DNA of 64,000 bases from Undaria pinnatifida (taxonomy: Eukaryota; Sar; Phaeophyceae; Laminariales; Alariaceae), in assembly GCA_012845835.1 (NCBI GenBank), contig JABAKD010000002.1:2823501-2887500 (forward strand). Direction: 5' to 3'. The translations under genes and the position numbers were made by a program. The notes under the pieces were generated by a model. It worked only from the letters and a program-made list of their open reading frames with translations, did no database searches and was not told where the DNA came from. This document shows positions 34,340-46,229 of the stretch, piece by piece; positions within the stretch are counted from its first letter, which is position 1, and each line of letters opens with the position of its first letter.

Positions 34340-36590
34340 ATTTTTGTGGGTTTTACACAACGTCCTCCATTTCAGGTCGGCGCTGGTCGTGACACCTAGC
34401 TCAGGGTTGCCTACCTCAGGGTTTCGAGTGTCAAGAAACACCTCTGGCATCAGGAAACCGAAAGGGACCGGCGGCGTAGGTTGTCATTCGATGAACATAA
34501 CGATGGTTATACGGCCCAGGTTCACACCACGATATACGTGAAATTCAAGCGAAAATGAAACATGGGTCAAGGGGGGTGAAGAGCCCCCTGAAGGCTCCCG
34601 TGGTATTCGTCGGAAACACAGCGTGGGAATTTCAGGCGCCTTCGACGATACCCAGGACCGACAGCTCGGTCATGTGAACGGAACTCGACGTGGAGTGAAA
34701 ACGTATACCGAGCGCCATTTCGAACCATGGGGGAGTGACAAGAACGATTCCGAAGGAAGGCCCATTCTTAATGTAACACGTGAACGGCTCGAAAGCAGGA
34801 ATCAGAAAGAAAAATGTACCCTGTACTGCTCTGGCGATTTTTTTGTATCAATCGATTGAGTTGGCTCAAAATCAAACGCACGGGAGTGGTTTCAACATGT
34901 CAAGCTGAGGTATATGACATATTGCTGCCAAAAGCGTCGCATAATCGGCGTACACGTGTTCGCATGGCGTTCCAGGCTGCTGTGATAGGGCGCCTTAACT
35001 TAGTAAGTATCCAACATCGCTGGCATGTCACCCGTAATATGCCCCATACAACGGTGTGCCCCTGAGAAACCGATCAGCCCAGAAGTATCCCGCAGGTTCA
35101 GGCGATACTGTTTTACAGCTTCGAAGCGGCGTGTTGAGAGAAGGCAACGGAGTGTGCCACGCCCTGCTTCCGAGGGCAAAAACCAGGAGGGCCCCGATCG
35201 ATCGTCCCCCTTTTATTCGCAACTTCTTTTGCTGAAAACACACAATTCCTACGGTCGCTGAAAGGTAGTGAACCGACGAAAGAATGATTACAACCAGGTC
35301 CAACAGGACAACCCGGACGCCTTTTAAAATGTCCACACCTCTACTTCGGTTCCTAAACGGCAATTGGTTGTCACCGCAATGCCACCGAACCAGTTGAACA
35401 GACGGGGCCCGATAAAGATTCTAATGTTCGGGTATCGGTATGGACATAAACCAATATCACATTCGCAGTCTGTGCGGTCGGCGAAACCTCAAGAGACCAA
35501 GATATTTTATATCCCCAAGAGCGGAATGTCACGTAATCACAATCGCCACCATTTGAACCTTACAGAACTCGTCGGTAGATTCTTTAACACAAATAGCACC
35601 GTCTTCAACTTCACGGGGTCTCGTTCGATTCGAACCCTCTCGCACTCCAGCGGCCATTAATGTTGAATCAAATCTTCCGGCAAACGCTGGCCAACGCACA
35701 GTGCCATGTACACAATTCCAACTAGACTATACCATTACAGATCAGCGCCCCGCCGACGAAAGTACATCTTGTCATATACTATGGTCCATCATTGATCGTC
35801 TCGACCAAGGAACCTCACACGTACAGCGGTTTCGACGACATACCGGGCCTAATTACAAACTGTGAAATGTACGCCGCCGAGTGTAAATCGAAAACACCTC
35901 GCAGCACCAAGGCTACGGTAGCCGGGGTACTCCAATTGTCACCGCCGAATATGAACTACTGCCACGCGTGACTCTTTACGCGCTCATCATCGAGCAGATA
36001 TCATGCACTTTGTTTGGCGTAACGAAACCAACCATTGCATTGCGGGTAAATTTATAGCATAGTGTGAAAGCCATAGCTCGCAAATGAGCAGGGGGACCAC
36101 TCGCGCGAGTGACCCCGAGCCACTGCGTAAAGCCTCCAAACCGAAACCCCCCACCGTAGTCTGCACCGGCTTTGTCGATTGGTCACTATCAACGCGAACA
36201 CTGGCCAGGTGAATAGGTTGTTCTCTGCCCTACCGTGTCTCCGTAGTGCAAGTGTAAGGCCCTGCGGGGGCGCCCAGATATGCCACCGCGTGAACCATGT
36301 GACGTAGCCAGCCATCGTGGTGGTGAGGCTATCGAGGACAACCGACAACAAACGTCTCTCACAGCGACGACACTAAAATCACAAATTATAGGGACTGGTA
36401 ATCGACACGAAAAAGGGCACCGGTGAACTACGTATCATCGACGAGAAAAATCTCTTGATTTAGGAAACATGTCGAAACAAACACTCAGTTTTTACCATAG
36501 AGGAAGGGCTGCTCTGTGCTTACGGCACCAATGGATGACAGAGAGGAGGCATCACCATCGCCAGGCGTTCCGACAGTACAGACGATCACG
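34340..36590. other. No supported gene
   Basis: Short open frames on both strands and no domain or repeat I could confirm. Confidence 0.4.
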
Positions 36591-36597
36591 TCCCTCA

Positions 36598-37376
36598 TTA
36601 GGCCGTGCGTGCGGCAGTAGCTAGGCTGCTTGCCAGGAAGTCCCCATCGCGATCGCTTGCTACAGCCCGCCACCTTGCACCTGACTGCGAACTATATTGC
36701 ATGCGGGCCTTCGGCGTCGCTCCTGTGTAGGGTTCGGACAGTGGACACTCCGTCGTTCGGTAGACCCCACACTGCGAGTCGGTAACAAGAGATATTGGTG
36801 AAACGCCTGCCCATGACGTTAACATTATGTCCTCAGCATGTTCCTTGCAGCGGATCGGTGTCTTGGAGCCTTTAATGTTGTAATTCGCGAGCTTCGTGCT
36901 TCGGTCATGCGAGCAACGCCCAATAACATTCACCATGCCCCTTTCCGCATGTTCCTTGTGCAGTAAAGCGCCTTTGCGGTACCGCTGACATTAAAGCTTG
37001 GCCACTTTCTGCAAGCGTCTGGTGAGCAACGTCTGTCCCTGATATTTACCATGCCCTCTTGAGCATGTGCTTTGCAGTGCATCGCCGTCGTACTGCTGGT
37101 GGCACTAAAGCTTGGCCGTTTCGTGCAGGCGTCTTGTGAGCAACGTCTGCCCTTGACATTCACCATGCCTTTTTGAGCATGTTCCTTGCATTACATCACC
37201 GTCGTACTGCCGGCGACATTGAAGTTCGGAGACGTCATGCAATTGCCGTGTGGGCATCGCTTGTGCACGATGTCCACCATACTATTCATCGAATGTTTAT
37301 GGCAGTACGCCGGCGATTTGCTCCGCCTGGTGTTGAAGCTTGCCCACTTCAGGCAGGAGTCATAGCAGCAACGTCT
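36598..37376 (-). pseudogene. EsV-1-7 repeat pseudogene, five repeats
   Basis: On the minus strand, repeats begin at about 37375 (RRCCYDSCLKWASFN...YCHKH), directly after an in-frame TAG and with no ATG. The second repeat (CPHGNC...) has a TAA at 37191-37193 where the family has the Tyr before the third cysteine. The third (CSQDAC...HCKAH) is intact. The fourth (CSPDAC...YC) is broken by two extra bases near 36957-36960, which shift the frame. The fifth (CSHDRS...RCKEH) has lost its second cysteine. The tail ends at 36598. Repeat sequences resemble those of the 606-residue gene at 8979-10799, so it is a related but dead copy or fragment. Confidence 0.88.
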
Positions 37377-37419
37377 CGTTTTGTGGGGCTATCGTGCCCG
37401 TTCAATACCTGCTGAGAAC

Positions 37420-40400
37420 GATCAACACTGAGAGTAGACATCGCGAAAGGGCCTTGATATGAGCTCGCGCACGTGTACACAGGTTTGGGATGTGAAGCCA
37501 TTGTTACCACTGCATCAGAGACATGTATTTCACCACATCGCATTAACGCTGTAATTCCGATTGTTGCAATGACCTGGGCCAACCGTTCAAAACCTGCCCT
37601 AGATTACGCAGGTACTCACAAGTACTTCCTGATCCGGAATTCCTGTCGAAAACAACGGTCCAAAGGAAGTCAGCGAACGGGTTTCACAAATAATGTTATC
37701 GTGTATCTAACAGTGATTGGGTACCGACACGAAGTTAATCATCGAATATCACATATATATAAATCAAAAATATTTAAGGCACACGGCAATCATTTCATAA
37801 CCCCTGCATGCAACCAAAAGTCGAAGCAGTTTGATTGACTTTGTAAAACTCGCATACATGGACGGAGGGATTCATTTGTAAATCTCGCGTACACGTTGTT
37901 GATTTCACGAAAATCAGACAATAAAGAAACCCAGCGCCCACATTCAGCAAAAAGCAGCTAGCTCCTCGATTAACCAGTGGCGCAATTGCGGCACCCAGGA
38001 CTGCGTTCGACTAATTCTCCTCTACAACCCCCCCCTGAGGCGAAATGTGACACAATCCGACCCGTAAACCGATAGGGACTTTTCCCACTACTCTTAACTG
38101 TATTTGATCTGGTTTCACTGGGTCTGCTTCTCTTGGTCAGTCGGATCGAATAAATATGTAAATATATATATATATATATATTTAAATAGTACTCGTCCCG
38201 GTGGCGGTTGGTTTGAGCAATTACGGCTGTAAGGCAGTCGAAAGTACGTTGAACGCTGTGTGCCGTCCCATTTCCGTTACAACGAGCGCCTTTCACGTGC
38301 GATGAACCCTCGTCCAGTGAGTCTGCGCGACTGGACTTTCACTAAGGCCGTCAGCGTCACGTTCGTGGAGTTGGACGTGTTTGACATTCGCCAACAAGTT
38401 ACGTACAGCAAACGATGCCGTTGTTTGGCAAAACGCAATAGACAGGACGCGCTGCTGCCATGGCATTATTCACGCTGCTGGCAGCACGACCCAGGAATAC
38501 ACCGCAATGAATAGATCCGATAATTGTCAGCAGCGATAGAAACCAATACAGCGTAGGCATTGGTGTAGGATACTGGTATGAGCGCGTGTATGCACGCGTG
38601 TCTCTATTTGCGGTGGAATACGCGATGGGATGGGTTCGAAAACGTTCACTGAGCAATCTGGCTCTGGTTGTCAGTCGAATCCACGCCTTTTCGCGACTGC
38701 GTGTACGTACAGGATTGCTAAGTCAAAACACCTTAGGTGAAAACAGTGGTGTTTCTCGATGGTATATATGTTGCCGATTTAGTCTTGAGTCGGCAAAATG
38801 ACTTTTTACTGGTGGATCCGACTGCACAAGATTTGGACTAACATGAACATTACTTAAGCTGTCATTGACCTTCATCGACAGTGTACAACGGCCCAGCCCC
38901 CTCTGAGAACGGTCAAGTATCCTCTGGAAGTGAACTAACACGCCTCCCCCTTACACTCAAACCCTTCCTTTGCGTGTTGCGGATACAGTCCGCGAGCGTC
39001 TTCCGCCAGCATGCTCTATGAAACATAAAATATCGTTGTTCAGACTACTCGCACTGTAGACTGACAAAAAGGCGATCGCAAACACAAACGTTTCAACTAC
39101 GTCATCGCGGGGCAAATATCATACGGTCTGGACAGCACACTCCCATGTCAACGACAACTATCTTTCAACAAAACCGTCATTATAACCAGCATCGCCTATA
39201 CCCATCTACGACGAAAACGACAACCCCGTAGAGTATTTGAAAATATCAAAGACCCTGCAAGAGCATCTATAGGTACTTCAACGTACAGTATTGCAGCCAC
39301 GTCGACGTCATGACATCGAGCGATATCTACTCTCGTCGGGCTTCGACCAGGAAACTATCACCTAAATAATAAAGTTTGGTTAAAAATAGTTTTCTTTGTC
39401 ATGGTCCACCACTGATAGTGAAACACAGGCAAGATTACGTTTGTAGTCGGGGAGTGCTTTCCTACATACCCAGAGTACCTCGACGAAACTCACGAGTACT
39501 AAAGGCGTACGAAACGGTGAAAAATCCTTCAAGTGGTGGAGTTTGTTTTAGTACAGATGCCGTTACATCGCGTTTTCCTTTCCATGTACTTTCGATCGAT
39601 AAGGCAAAAACACGATGTGTGGTTGCGGTCAACATATTATGATGCTGGGTGTTTTAAAGGTCCACGGAAACTGTAGATGTCTCAATATGCTGCTCAATAT
39701 TCGCTTCGTATAATTACTTTACTTCAAGACAACTGCCAAGTAGTTGCCAATGTGCCTCGAACAAGAGAAAAATGGTACAATTTCATGTATTATTGGAAAA
39801 GACATTCTCAAAAAAATCTTTGCTGCAAATATATGAATCGCAGCATCTCCTATTGCGTACATGGTTTTGACAATCCCCATTCTGTCACCATTCAAGACAA
39901 CGCTGTCAAGGAATTAATACCAACACGGGGTAATGCAGCTTACTTGTGACAAAAAGGAAAAAAAAAAAATAAGATACACGCAGTCAAACTCCTCCTGGTA
40001 TTGGTTGCCGCTGCAGACACGGTGAGATTCAGAATTTGACAACACGCATCCATTGTGCACCGTAAAAAAAAAAATGCCCGATGTAATTACGGAAGAGACG
40101 GCCGTACCATGGTTTGTGCCCGGAAGGGAAATGATGGAGATCGCCAACTCGTTAGGAGCAACTGCCCGCATAGCGCTACACCGGCGTAACCTACGGCTGT
40201 GGATCCAACCTGTTCCTAGTATATGCGTGCACTCGTTGTTGTTGGTGTTGACGTGGGATCCATTGGTGGACGCAGGGCAAAGTGACGGTTCTACTAAAAG
40301 GAGGACCACCACGGCAGTCCGTACAGTAGGTTCAAGCATGTAATCGATTGCTTGAGTCGTTGGGCTAGGCAAAATAGGTGCTAGGTTATATGAGCAGCGT

Positions 40401-41550
40401 CCCTTGAACATGGGCAGCAGCTTTTCGACGTACTATCGTCAAATGGTTACACATGTACACGCAGATGCATCCCGTAGCACAGTCAAGAACACTGATTGTT
40501 GATTATATTGCTGCTCGTTGACATCGATGACGACATTCGCTGTTGGCGCCGCTTCGTGTAGCTTTCTCGGCAGCTGCTGATTTGATGCTAGGTAGTAACC
40601 CGACGTTAGCAAGTGGTGGTCAACTGCAGGTGTGAAATGTGCCTATGTTGTACGCACTTGTTGGTACCATGAGTGCTGTCGCTGCTTCCAGCAGCACCAA
40701 CCCAAAAAAACATGGCTAGCGTGTACAGAACGGCGATCCTGTCTCTGCTACGGTCGCGACCTGCACAGATGAACCGACAAATGTGATATGTACATAGAAT
40801 GTGTAAGCTGGGAAAATTGTGTACGCGATGTTTTCACAATAACTGCTGTCGCTGCTGCCAGCAGCAGCAACCGAATACATAGCTGGTAATACGCGACTAG
40901 TGCTTACAACACAGCAGTATTGTCTCTTCTGCCGGCAAGACGTGCACAGCTGTTCCGGCATACCTGGTACCTACATAATGAATTACCTGGTGTATAGAAG
41001 AAGTCGACGGCGTTGAATTTGTAGCGTGGTCGTCGATGGCTTTGACGATAACCCTCGTACTGGACGCCAACGGCATGTAGGCGTCAATATGCAAGCAATC
41101 AACAGCACTTCTGGATGTGTGTCGGTGGCCGTTGGTCGAGCGAGCAGGCTAGTACTGCTGCATACTCATTTCATAATACGCGGCGCAGGCGACTTGAAAG
41201 CTGGCTAGTTGGTCGCGTTTGGTGCTTTGGATCAAGGCTACGGTAGGGGGGATGTTATGGTGATGTTGTCACACACTTCCTTTGTCACTGCCGGGTCTGA
41301 GCTATCATATCATACCATACTCAAGATACTGACCCTGTACCTCACTGCCAAAAACACGATTTGCGATTTATTTAGCGCACTTTAGCTAACCACCCTGTTT
41401 GGGAATCACATCACAAAATTTCAACAGCACGGAAGCCTAAAATCGCAAGGAAGAGGGGGCGTCACTCACCAGAGTGACGCAAAGCCACTGGAACAAAAAA
41501 TGCCCCACCCCCCCCCCCCGCCCACCCCGCCAACCGTAGCAGATTTCGCA
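37420..41550. other. Mostly empty; AT dinucleotide run and weak frames
   Basis: A TA run lies at 38162-38182. A 90-residue plus frame at 39677-39949 (MSQYAAQYSLRIITLLQDN) is AT-rich with some protein-like character, but matches nothing I know. No other coding signal. Confidence 0.35.
40670..40985. repeat. Tandem pair of about 175-bp repeats with CTG/CAG hairpin cores
   Basis: GTGCTGTCGCTGCTTCCAGCAGCACCAACCC near 40673 and ACTGCTGTCGCTGCTGCCAGCAGCAGCAACC near 40845 each open a unit. Both continue with CATGGCTAG or CATAGCTGG, then TGTCTCT, then ACCTGCACAG or ACGTGCACAG. GCTGCTGCCAGCAGCAGC can fold on itself. Confidence 0.6.
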
Positions 41551-41559
41551 GTTCGTGTG

Positions 41560-41950
41560 TGGAGCTTTCTAGCAGGGATGTGTACGGAGTAAACACCGCC
41601 CCGCGGAGCGTTTTTTCTACATTAAAAATCTCGCGGACGGTCGCTGACCGTCGCGGACCTTCGCGGAGCAGATATCCGCCAGTGGGAAATGTCACGGATT
41701 ACTGCGGGGCAGATATCCACAGCTACAAATTTCACGGACTAATACGGAGCGGATATCCGCCCTGGAATATGTCATGGAACGGAGCGGCTATTTCATAGTG
41801 TCACGGAGCGGATATCCGCTCGCGGGAAAGTCACGGATTGTCATGGAGCGGATATCCGCCATTACAAATGTCAAGGATTATTGCGGAGCGGATATCCGTC
41901 GCACGGTTTTATAACGGAGCGGTTTATTTTACTCTGTCGAGCGAACCGCA
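41560..41950. repeat. Array of GCGGATATCCGC palindromes, first block
   Basis: The unit is roughly GTCACGGATT-x-TGCGGAGCGGATATCCGCC plus 10-20 variable bases. Palindromic cores, exact or with one or two changes, lie near 41672, 41711, 41752, 41809, 41848 and 41886. Spacing is about 39-57 bp. No open frame is conserved across it. Confidence 0.8.
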
Positions 41951-42594
41951 CAAAACCGCGGCATTTCCCCACGGTGCACCGTGGCTACTCTCATTGAAAC
42001 TGTACGGTTAACCGTGAAAATAGTACGAATATTTACGAGTGAATACTACCTGGCGGATAAAATGGACATTTTTGTTTGCGCAACCTTGTTGCGGCCGTCG
42101 CCCAGCACCAAAGGAGAAATGTGCACATGTAAACGTTGCGTCCCCCGAGAAAACAAACAAAAACAAGTCTAGTGGATACTGACCACTTGAACACGAATTT
42201 GCTGATCAAACAACATAGAGTGATGTGAGCCGGTGCAGCAGATGCGCAACGACAGCAGGGTCTGAACCACGATCACGCCTCAACTCCATGGAAAGAGTCA
42301 AAAACAGTCAAAACGTGAAACCAAATGAAAACCAACAGTGAACAAACAACAACCAAACGACCACCTGTTCATATTGCCTTGATTACGCAAGGGGGAGGAT
42401 GAGTGCCTTTGCTATAGGCGCCAACACCGTAATATGAAGTCGTTCTACGGTGCTGGGTTATCCATGACTCTGAACAATTTCGACCGCGCAAAAACTGCGG
42501 CTTTCAACGTTTTGATCCGTGAGCTATGATACGGAGTAGGTCGAACCGGTCCGTAAAAAAAGCGCATTTCACGGTTTCAACAGTGCAGTTATAA

Positions 42595-42875
42595 TCCATA
42601 CGGAGCGGAGGGCCTTTTGTTTTTTATGATGTCACGGAGCGGGCATCCGCGCGTCGGGCATCTCGCGGAATATTATTGCGGAGTGGATATCCGACCTTGA
42701 AAATGTCATGGTGCGGAGCGGGTTTTTCTAGTGTGTTACGGAGCGGAGCTGGTCGGATGTACGCCTTTGAGAAAAGTCACCGATTGTCACGGAGCGGATT
42801 TCTGCATGTACAAAAATCTCACGGAGCGGTGCGGTTTGATCAAACCGCTCCGTAAAATAGCGCTCCGCGGATATA
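42595..42875. repeat. Array of GCGGATATCCGC-like units, second block
   Basis: The same family as 41560-41950 but more decayed: GCGGGCATCCGC, GTGGATATCCGAC and GCGGATTTCTGC cores, each preceded by TCACGGA or TTGCGGA. It is separated from the first block by about 650 bp of non-repetitive sequence. Confidence 0.7.
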
Positions 42876-43674
42876 TGTTCACTTCGTACAGACCCCGGCG
42901 ATTTATTAATAGTGTGTCTGGTCGCATGAATAGACTATGTCTTGCCGTTGTGCGATGCTGTCTTATTACTGCCGAATTCCTGATTGCGAGTTCCGTAGGC
43001 ACCCAACTTTGACACGACCCGCAACTGCACATGGGGATTACCGTAGGGTGTCGCTTGAGACATACTGCGTCGTCAACCGTCTCCAGGTAGTCGTGGTTAT
43101 CGTCGTGCAGTACATACTTGAGGTCACTGCTGTGTAGACTATGTGGCCACGTATATTACCCAGGACAGATAAAATTCGTAATTTGTTTGCTAATATATAT
43201 GCGAACGATCTTATCACGTGCGCCCGGTACTGGTACGCCTTTGAACGCGCACAGGAGATCGCAAGAATGTGGTAGTTTGTCGCAGTTTCGAGCACATCTC
43301 ACGATGCATCGATATCGTACTGGTCTGTAAAGCCGACAAAGGGACGACCGAATGATATCATTGGAAACGATATCGAGTTCTCATGACACACCTCTGCTGT
43401 GAGAAGGGTAGCCACTAGGAAGGAGGGCAACAAGAAGGCTTCACAGGCGCCTGTCTTGCTCCGCCACGCCGGTCAGAGGATGCGATGAGCACACAGGTCA
43501 CGATTCCTGACTCCAACAGTCGTAAGACACCTTTCGTATTGAGACTGTGCCAGTAAGGCGGTGCACGATGACACAGACTTGAGGGCTTGAAGGCTTGTTG
43601 GTCAGTTTAAAGTTTTTTCCAAAATGTTGTGGCGGGTGAATCAGGGGGCAGGGAACTGCATGGCAGCATATATT

Positions 43675-43890
43675 ATGAAAATTAAAATACACTCCATCTG
43701 TGAGATCGATTTTTTTGTCGAAACTCATCTTGCAAGCTGTGTGTGATACTCCGATCGCGCGTATTGCGGGTTGTGTGTCCTCATGAAGTATATAGGTCGG
43801 CGACTCCCCTTGCAACTACAGCAGTGTAGCTATCAGGGTCAACAGGGTGATGTTAGGCAGTCTGTGCGAGGAAACTATGAAACCCGTTTC
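43675..43890 (+). repeat. Dispersed repeat family, copy A
   Basis: Shares with 44395-44610 the blocks AAAATACACTCCA-x-CTGTGAGATCGA, GCAAGCTGTGTGTGAT, ACTCCGATCGCGCG, ATATAGGTCGGCGACTCCCC and CTATCAGGGTCAACAGGGTG. No coding frame is conserved. Confidence 0.85.
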
Positions 43891-43959
43891 TGAGGGGGAC
43901 AAAATGCATCAGTTTATCAAGTGAATCCTGTAAGTTGAATATCCGGTGAGGGGAGGGCG

Positions 43960-44395
43960 GAGTGTTTAAGGACGCGGGGGCCTGATTTTGATCAAAAGGG
44001 GGGCGGGAGGGGGGAAGGGGGGGGAGGGGACGGGTGGGGCAGGTCTATTTGTGCGTGGAAACTCTAAATATTTCTAGTGGGGGAGGGGGATGGATGTGGC
44101 GGGGGGGGGCCGGGGGCGGTTGGGGAGGGCTTTAGGTCGCATATATGTAGGGGTTGGCTATACGCGTGGTGCTAGTTCTAGGCGATGGTGCGGGTGGTGG
44201 GTGAAGGAGGAGGCGTTGGGGACAGGGGTGGGTGGGAATTGCAGCAGCGGCATGGACGGCTTTGAAACGATAACGAGGCGATATCCAGGGCGTAGAAGTG
44301 CTTATTACTGTGGCGGATTTCGATAGTAGGTGGGGCGTTCAAGCAAGAGGAAGCAAGGAAGGCAGGGGGGGGGGGGGGGGCGGGGGGGGGGAGTA
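43960..44395 (+). repeat. G-rich low-complexity tract
   Basis: Long runs of G (G14 near 44367, G10 near 44382, several runs of 5-10 between 43990 and 44110). The strand asymmetry is strong and could form G-quadruplexes. Frames here are compositional. Confidence 0.8.
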
Positions 44396-44610
44396 TATAT
44401 TAGAAAAAACGAAAATACACTCCAGCTGTGAGATCGAAGATTTTGTCGAAACTCATCTTTGCAAGCTGTGTGTGATATACTCCGATCGCGCGCATTACGA
44501 GTTGTGTGTCCTCATTAAGGATATAGGTCGGCGACTCCCCTTGCAACTACAGTGTAGCTATCAGGGTCAACAGGGTGATTTTAGTCAGTCTGTGCGCTGA
44601 AACTATGCAT
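44395..44610 (+). repeat. Dispersed repeat family, copy B
   Basis: A close relative of copy A over its whole length, with small indels (GTGATATACTCCG against GTGATACTCCG; CTACAGTGTAG against CTACAGCAGTGTAG). Further partial copies lie inside the gypsy element: the first block inverted at 52655-52695, and the GCAAGCTGTGTG block direct at 52914-52950. Confidence 0.85.
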
Positions 44611-45281
44611 TGGATTGACTAATCACAGAGATATATTTGCTTTGCATCGTTATGCACCCATTGTATCAAAACCCCATTTTGCCTTGGATTGACCAATCAG
44701 AAGGCTCTATTCTGCTTAGCATTTGCTACGCATCTCGCCGCAAGGCGCAATTCAAACTGCTCTGCACGCTCCGCACTCGAACACTACCGACATTTTGGAA
44801 GCTCGAATACCTCTTTAAACACAGTCCTGGAACGTCATGAGCTGAGGATCACCGTGCACATACTGATGGACCTCCCATCAGCCAACCTTTCTGTTGAGGA
44901 TGCCCCCTTGCGTCGACAACAACAACCGCCAAAAAAGTGATACAGATCGGGTCTATTTGGAGCGACACTGGAGACTTGATCTGACCGGGCTTGTCTGTTC
45001 TCCGTGCCGTACGCGAAGCGGCAAGGCCAACAGTATGCAGCAATATCGTGAGTTGAACGGTAACGCTTTCGCTGGTGCTCTCATGTGCTTGACTGCTTTG
45101 GTATCGTTGGCTCGTAGGCTTCGTTTGACTAGATTCTGGTCACGTTTGTAGGCGGTGCCTTCGTACGTTCTATTGCACGAATACATACCGCACGGATAGA
45201 CTACAACCGATGCATGAAACAGCAGTTACCAACTAACTGCTGTGTTGCAACAACAGGCCCCGGACAGCGGCGGTAGCAATA

Positions 45282-45476
45282 CTAGGTACACCGTCGAGAG
45301 TTACAGACTTCTAGGGCTGCTACTGTGTAATGGTAGGGGTAAGGCACATTTCTTTGAGCGGCTGCTGCGGTGGTCGCGGCTGCTGTCTGCGGCATGCTAT
45401 TGCACGCCTTGAGCATAGTAATCGCGTAGTCACACGTGGAGGACATTGGCGGAAGTGGGTTCATCATCAACAGCAA
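45282..45476 (-). CDS. Conserved 64-residue Ala-rich frame in arm 2
   Basis: The equal-length partner of the frame at 26363-26557 (MLLMMNPLPPMSSTCDYAI...RCT). Conserved residues include MLLM, TC-x-YA, ACN, TAA, AAAQ-x-NV and PYH. No indel separates the two. Confidence 0.3.
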   Translation of the reverse strand: MLLMMNPLPPMSSTCDYAITMLKACNSMPQTAAATTAAAAQRNVPYPYHYTVAALEVCNSRRCT

Positions 45477-46229
45477 CGCGTGACATCGGCTGCAGCGGCA
45501 ACTGGGTTGCTGCTGTACAGAGTGATAGAATTTGTGTCAATTACTTTTTTAGACCTCTGCTGCTGCTGCTGCTGCTACTGCTACTGCTTCTGCTGCTGCT
45601 GCCCTTTTGCTACAGATACTGCTACTGCTGCTGCTGCTCGCGTCTCTCTAACGAACGCACCGTGTTGCGGCACGGCATGCACAGCGCGCATGCAGTCGAT
45701 ATACTGTCTTATCAGGTGTAGAATAGCAGCAGCGGTGATAGGCATGGCAACAGCAACTTTCACATGAAGCAGCAGTAGCCACAGCAAAAGCTGGGGTTTA
45801 GTCCATGATTGTACAGTATCAGTAGTAGCTGTGTCGGTTCCGCTAGATGTTGAGGATGCTATTGCTATCGTCTAAGGTGTCCTGCTGTTCCTATCGCCGA
45901 GAAACTGTCGCCGTATAGTTGTGTACACGTACACAGATTGTTCAAGTACACAAGTTGTTAAGTGCACAGGTACTATACTCTGGTAGGTAGGAACCTCAAG
46001 TCATCCAAGATAGCCGTCCGCAGCATCTGTACAACACCGTTTCTCTCTTCGCCCTTGCTTCTTGAAAACAATGGTACTCATTCATTGATGGGATCCTGAA
46101 CGCCGAAGCATCCATCGGGAGCACAACACTACCTTGGGCAGAAGTGAAAAAGAAGGACAAGGAGAAAAGGTGCCGCCACGTTCAGGTGAGATTGGCGGTT
46201 GGCGGGTAGATGGCGCGGAGGGACGATTC

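Noticed and set aside
36052-36351. A 99-residue minus-strand frame
   Set aside because: No domain, no splice context, and plus-strand sequence is equally unremarkable.
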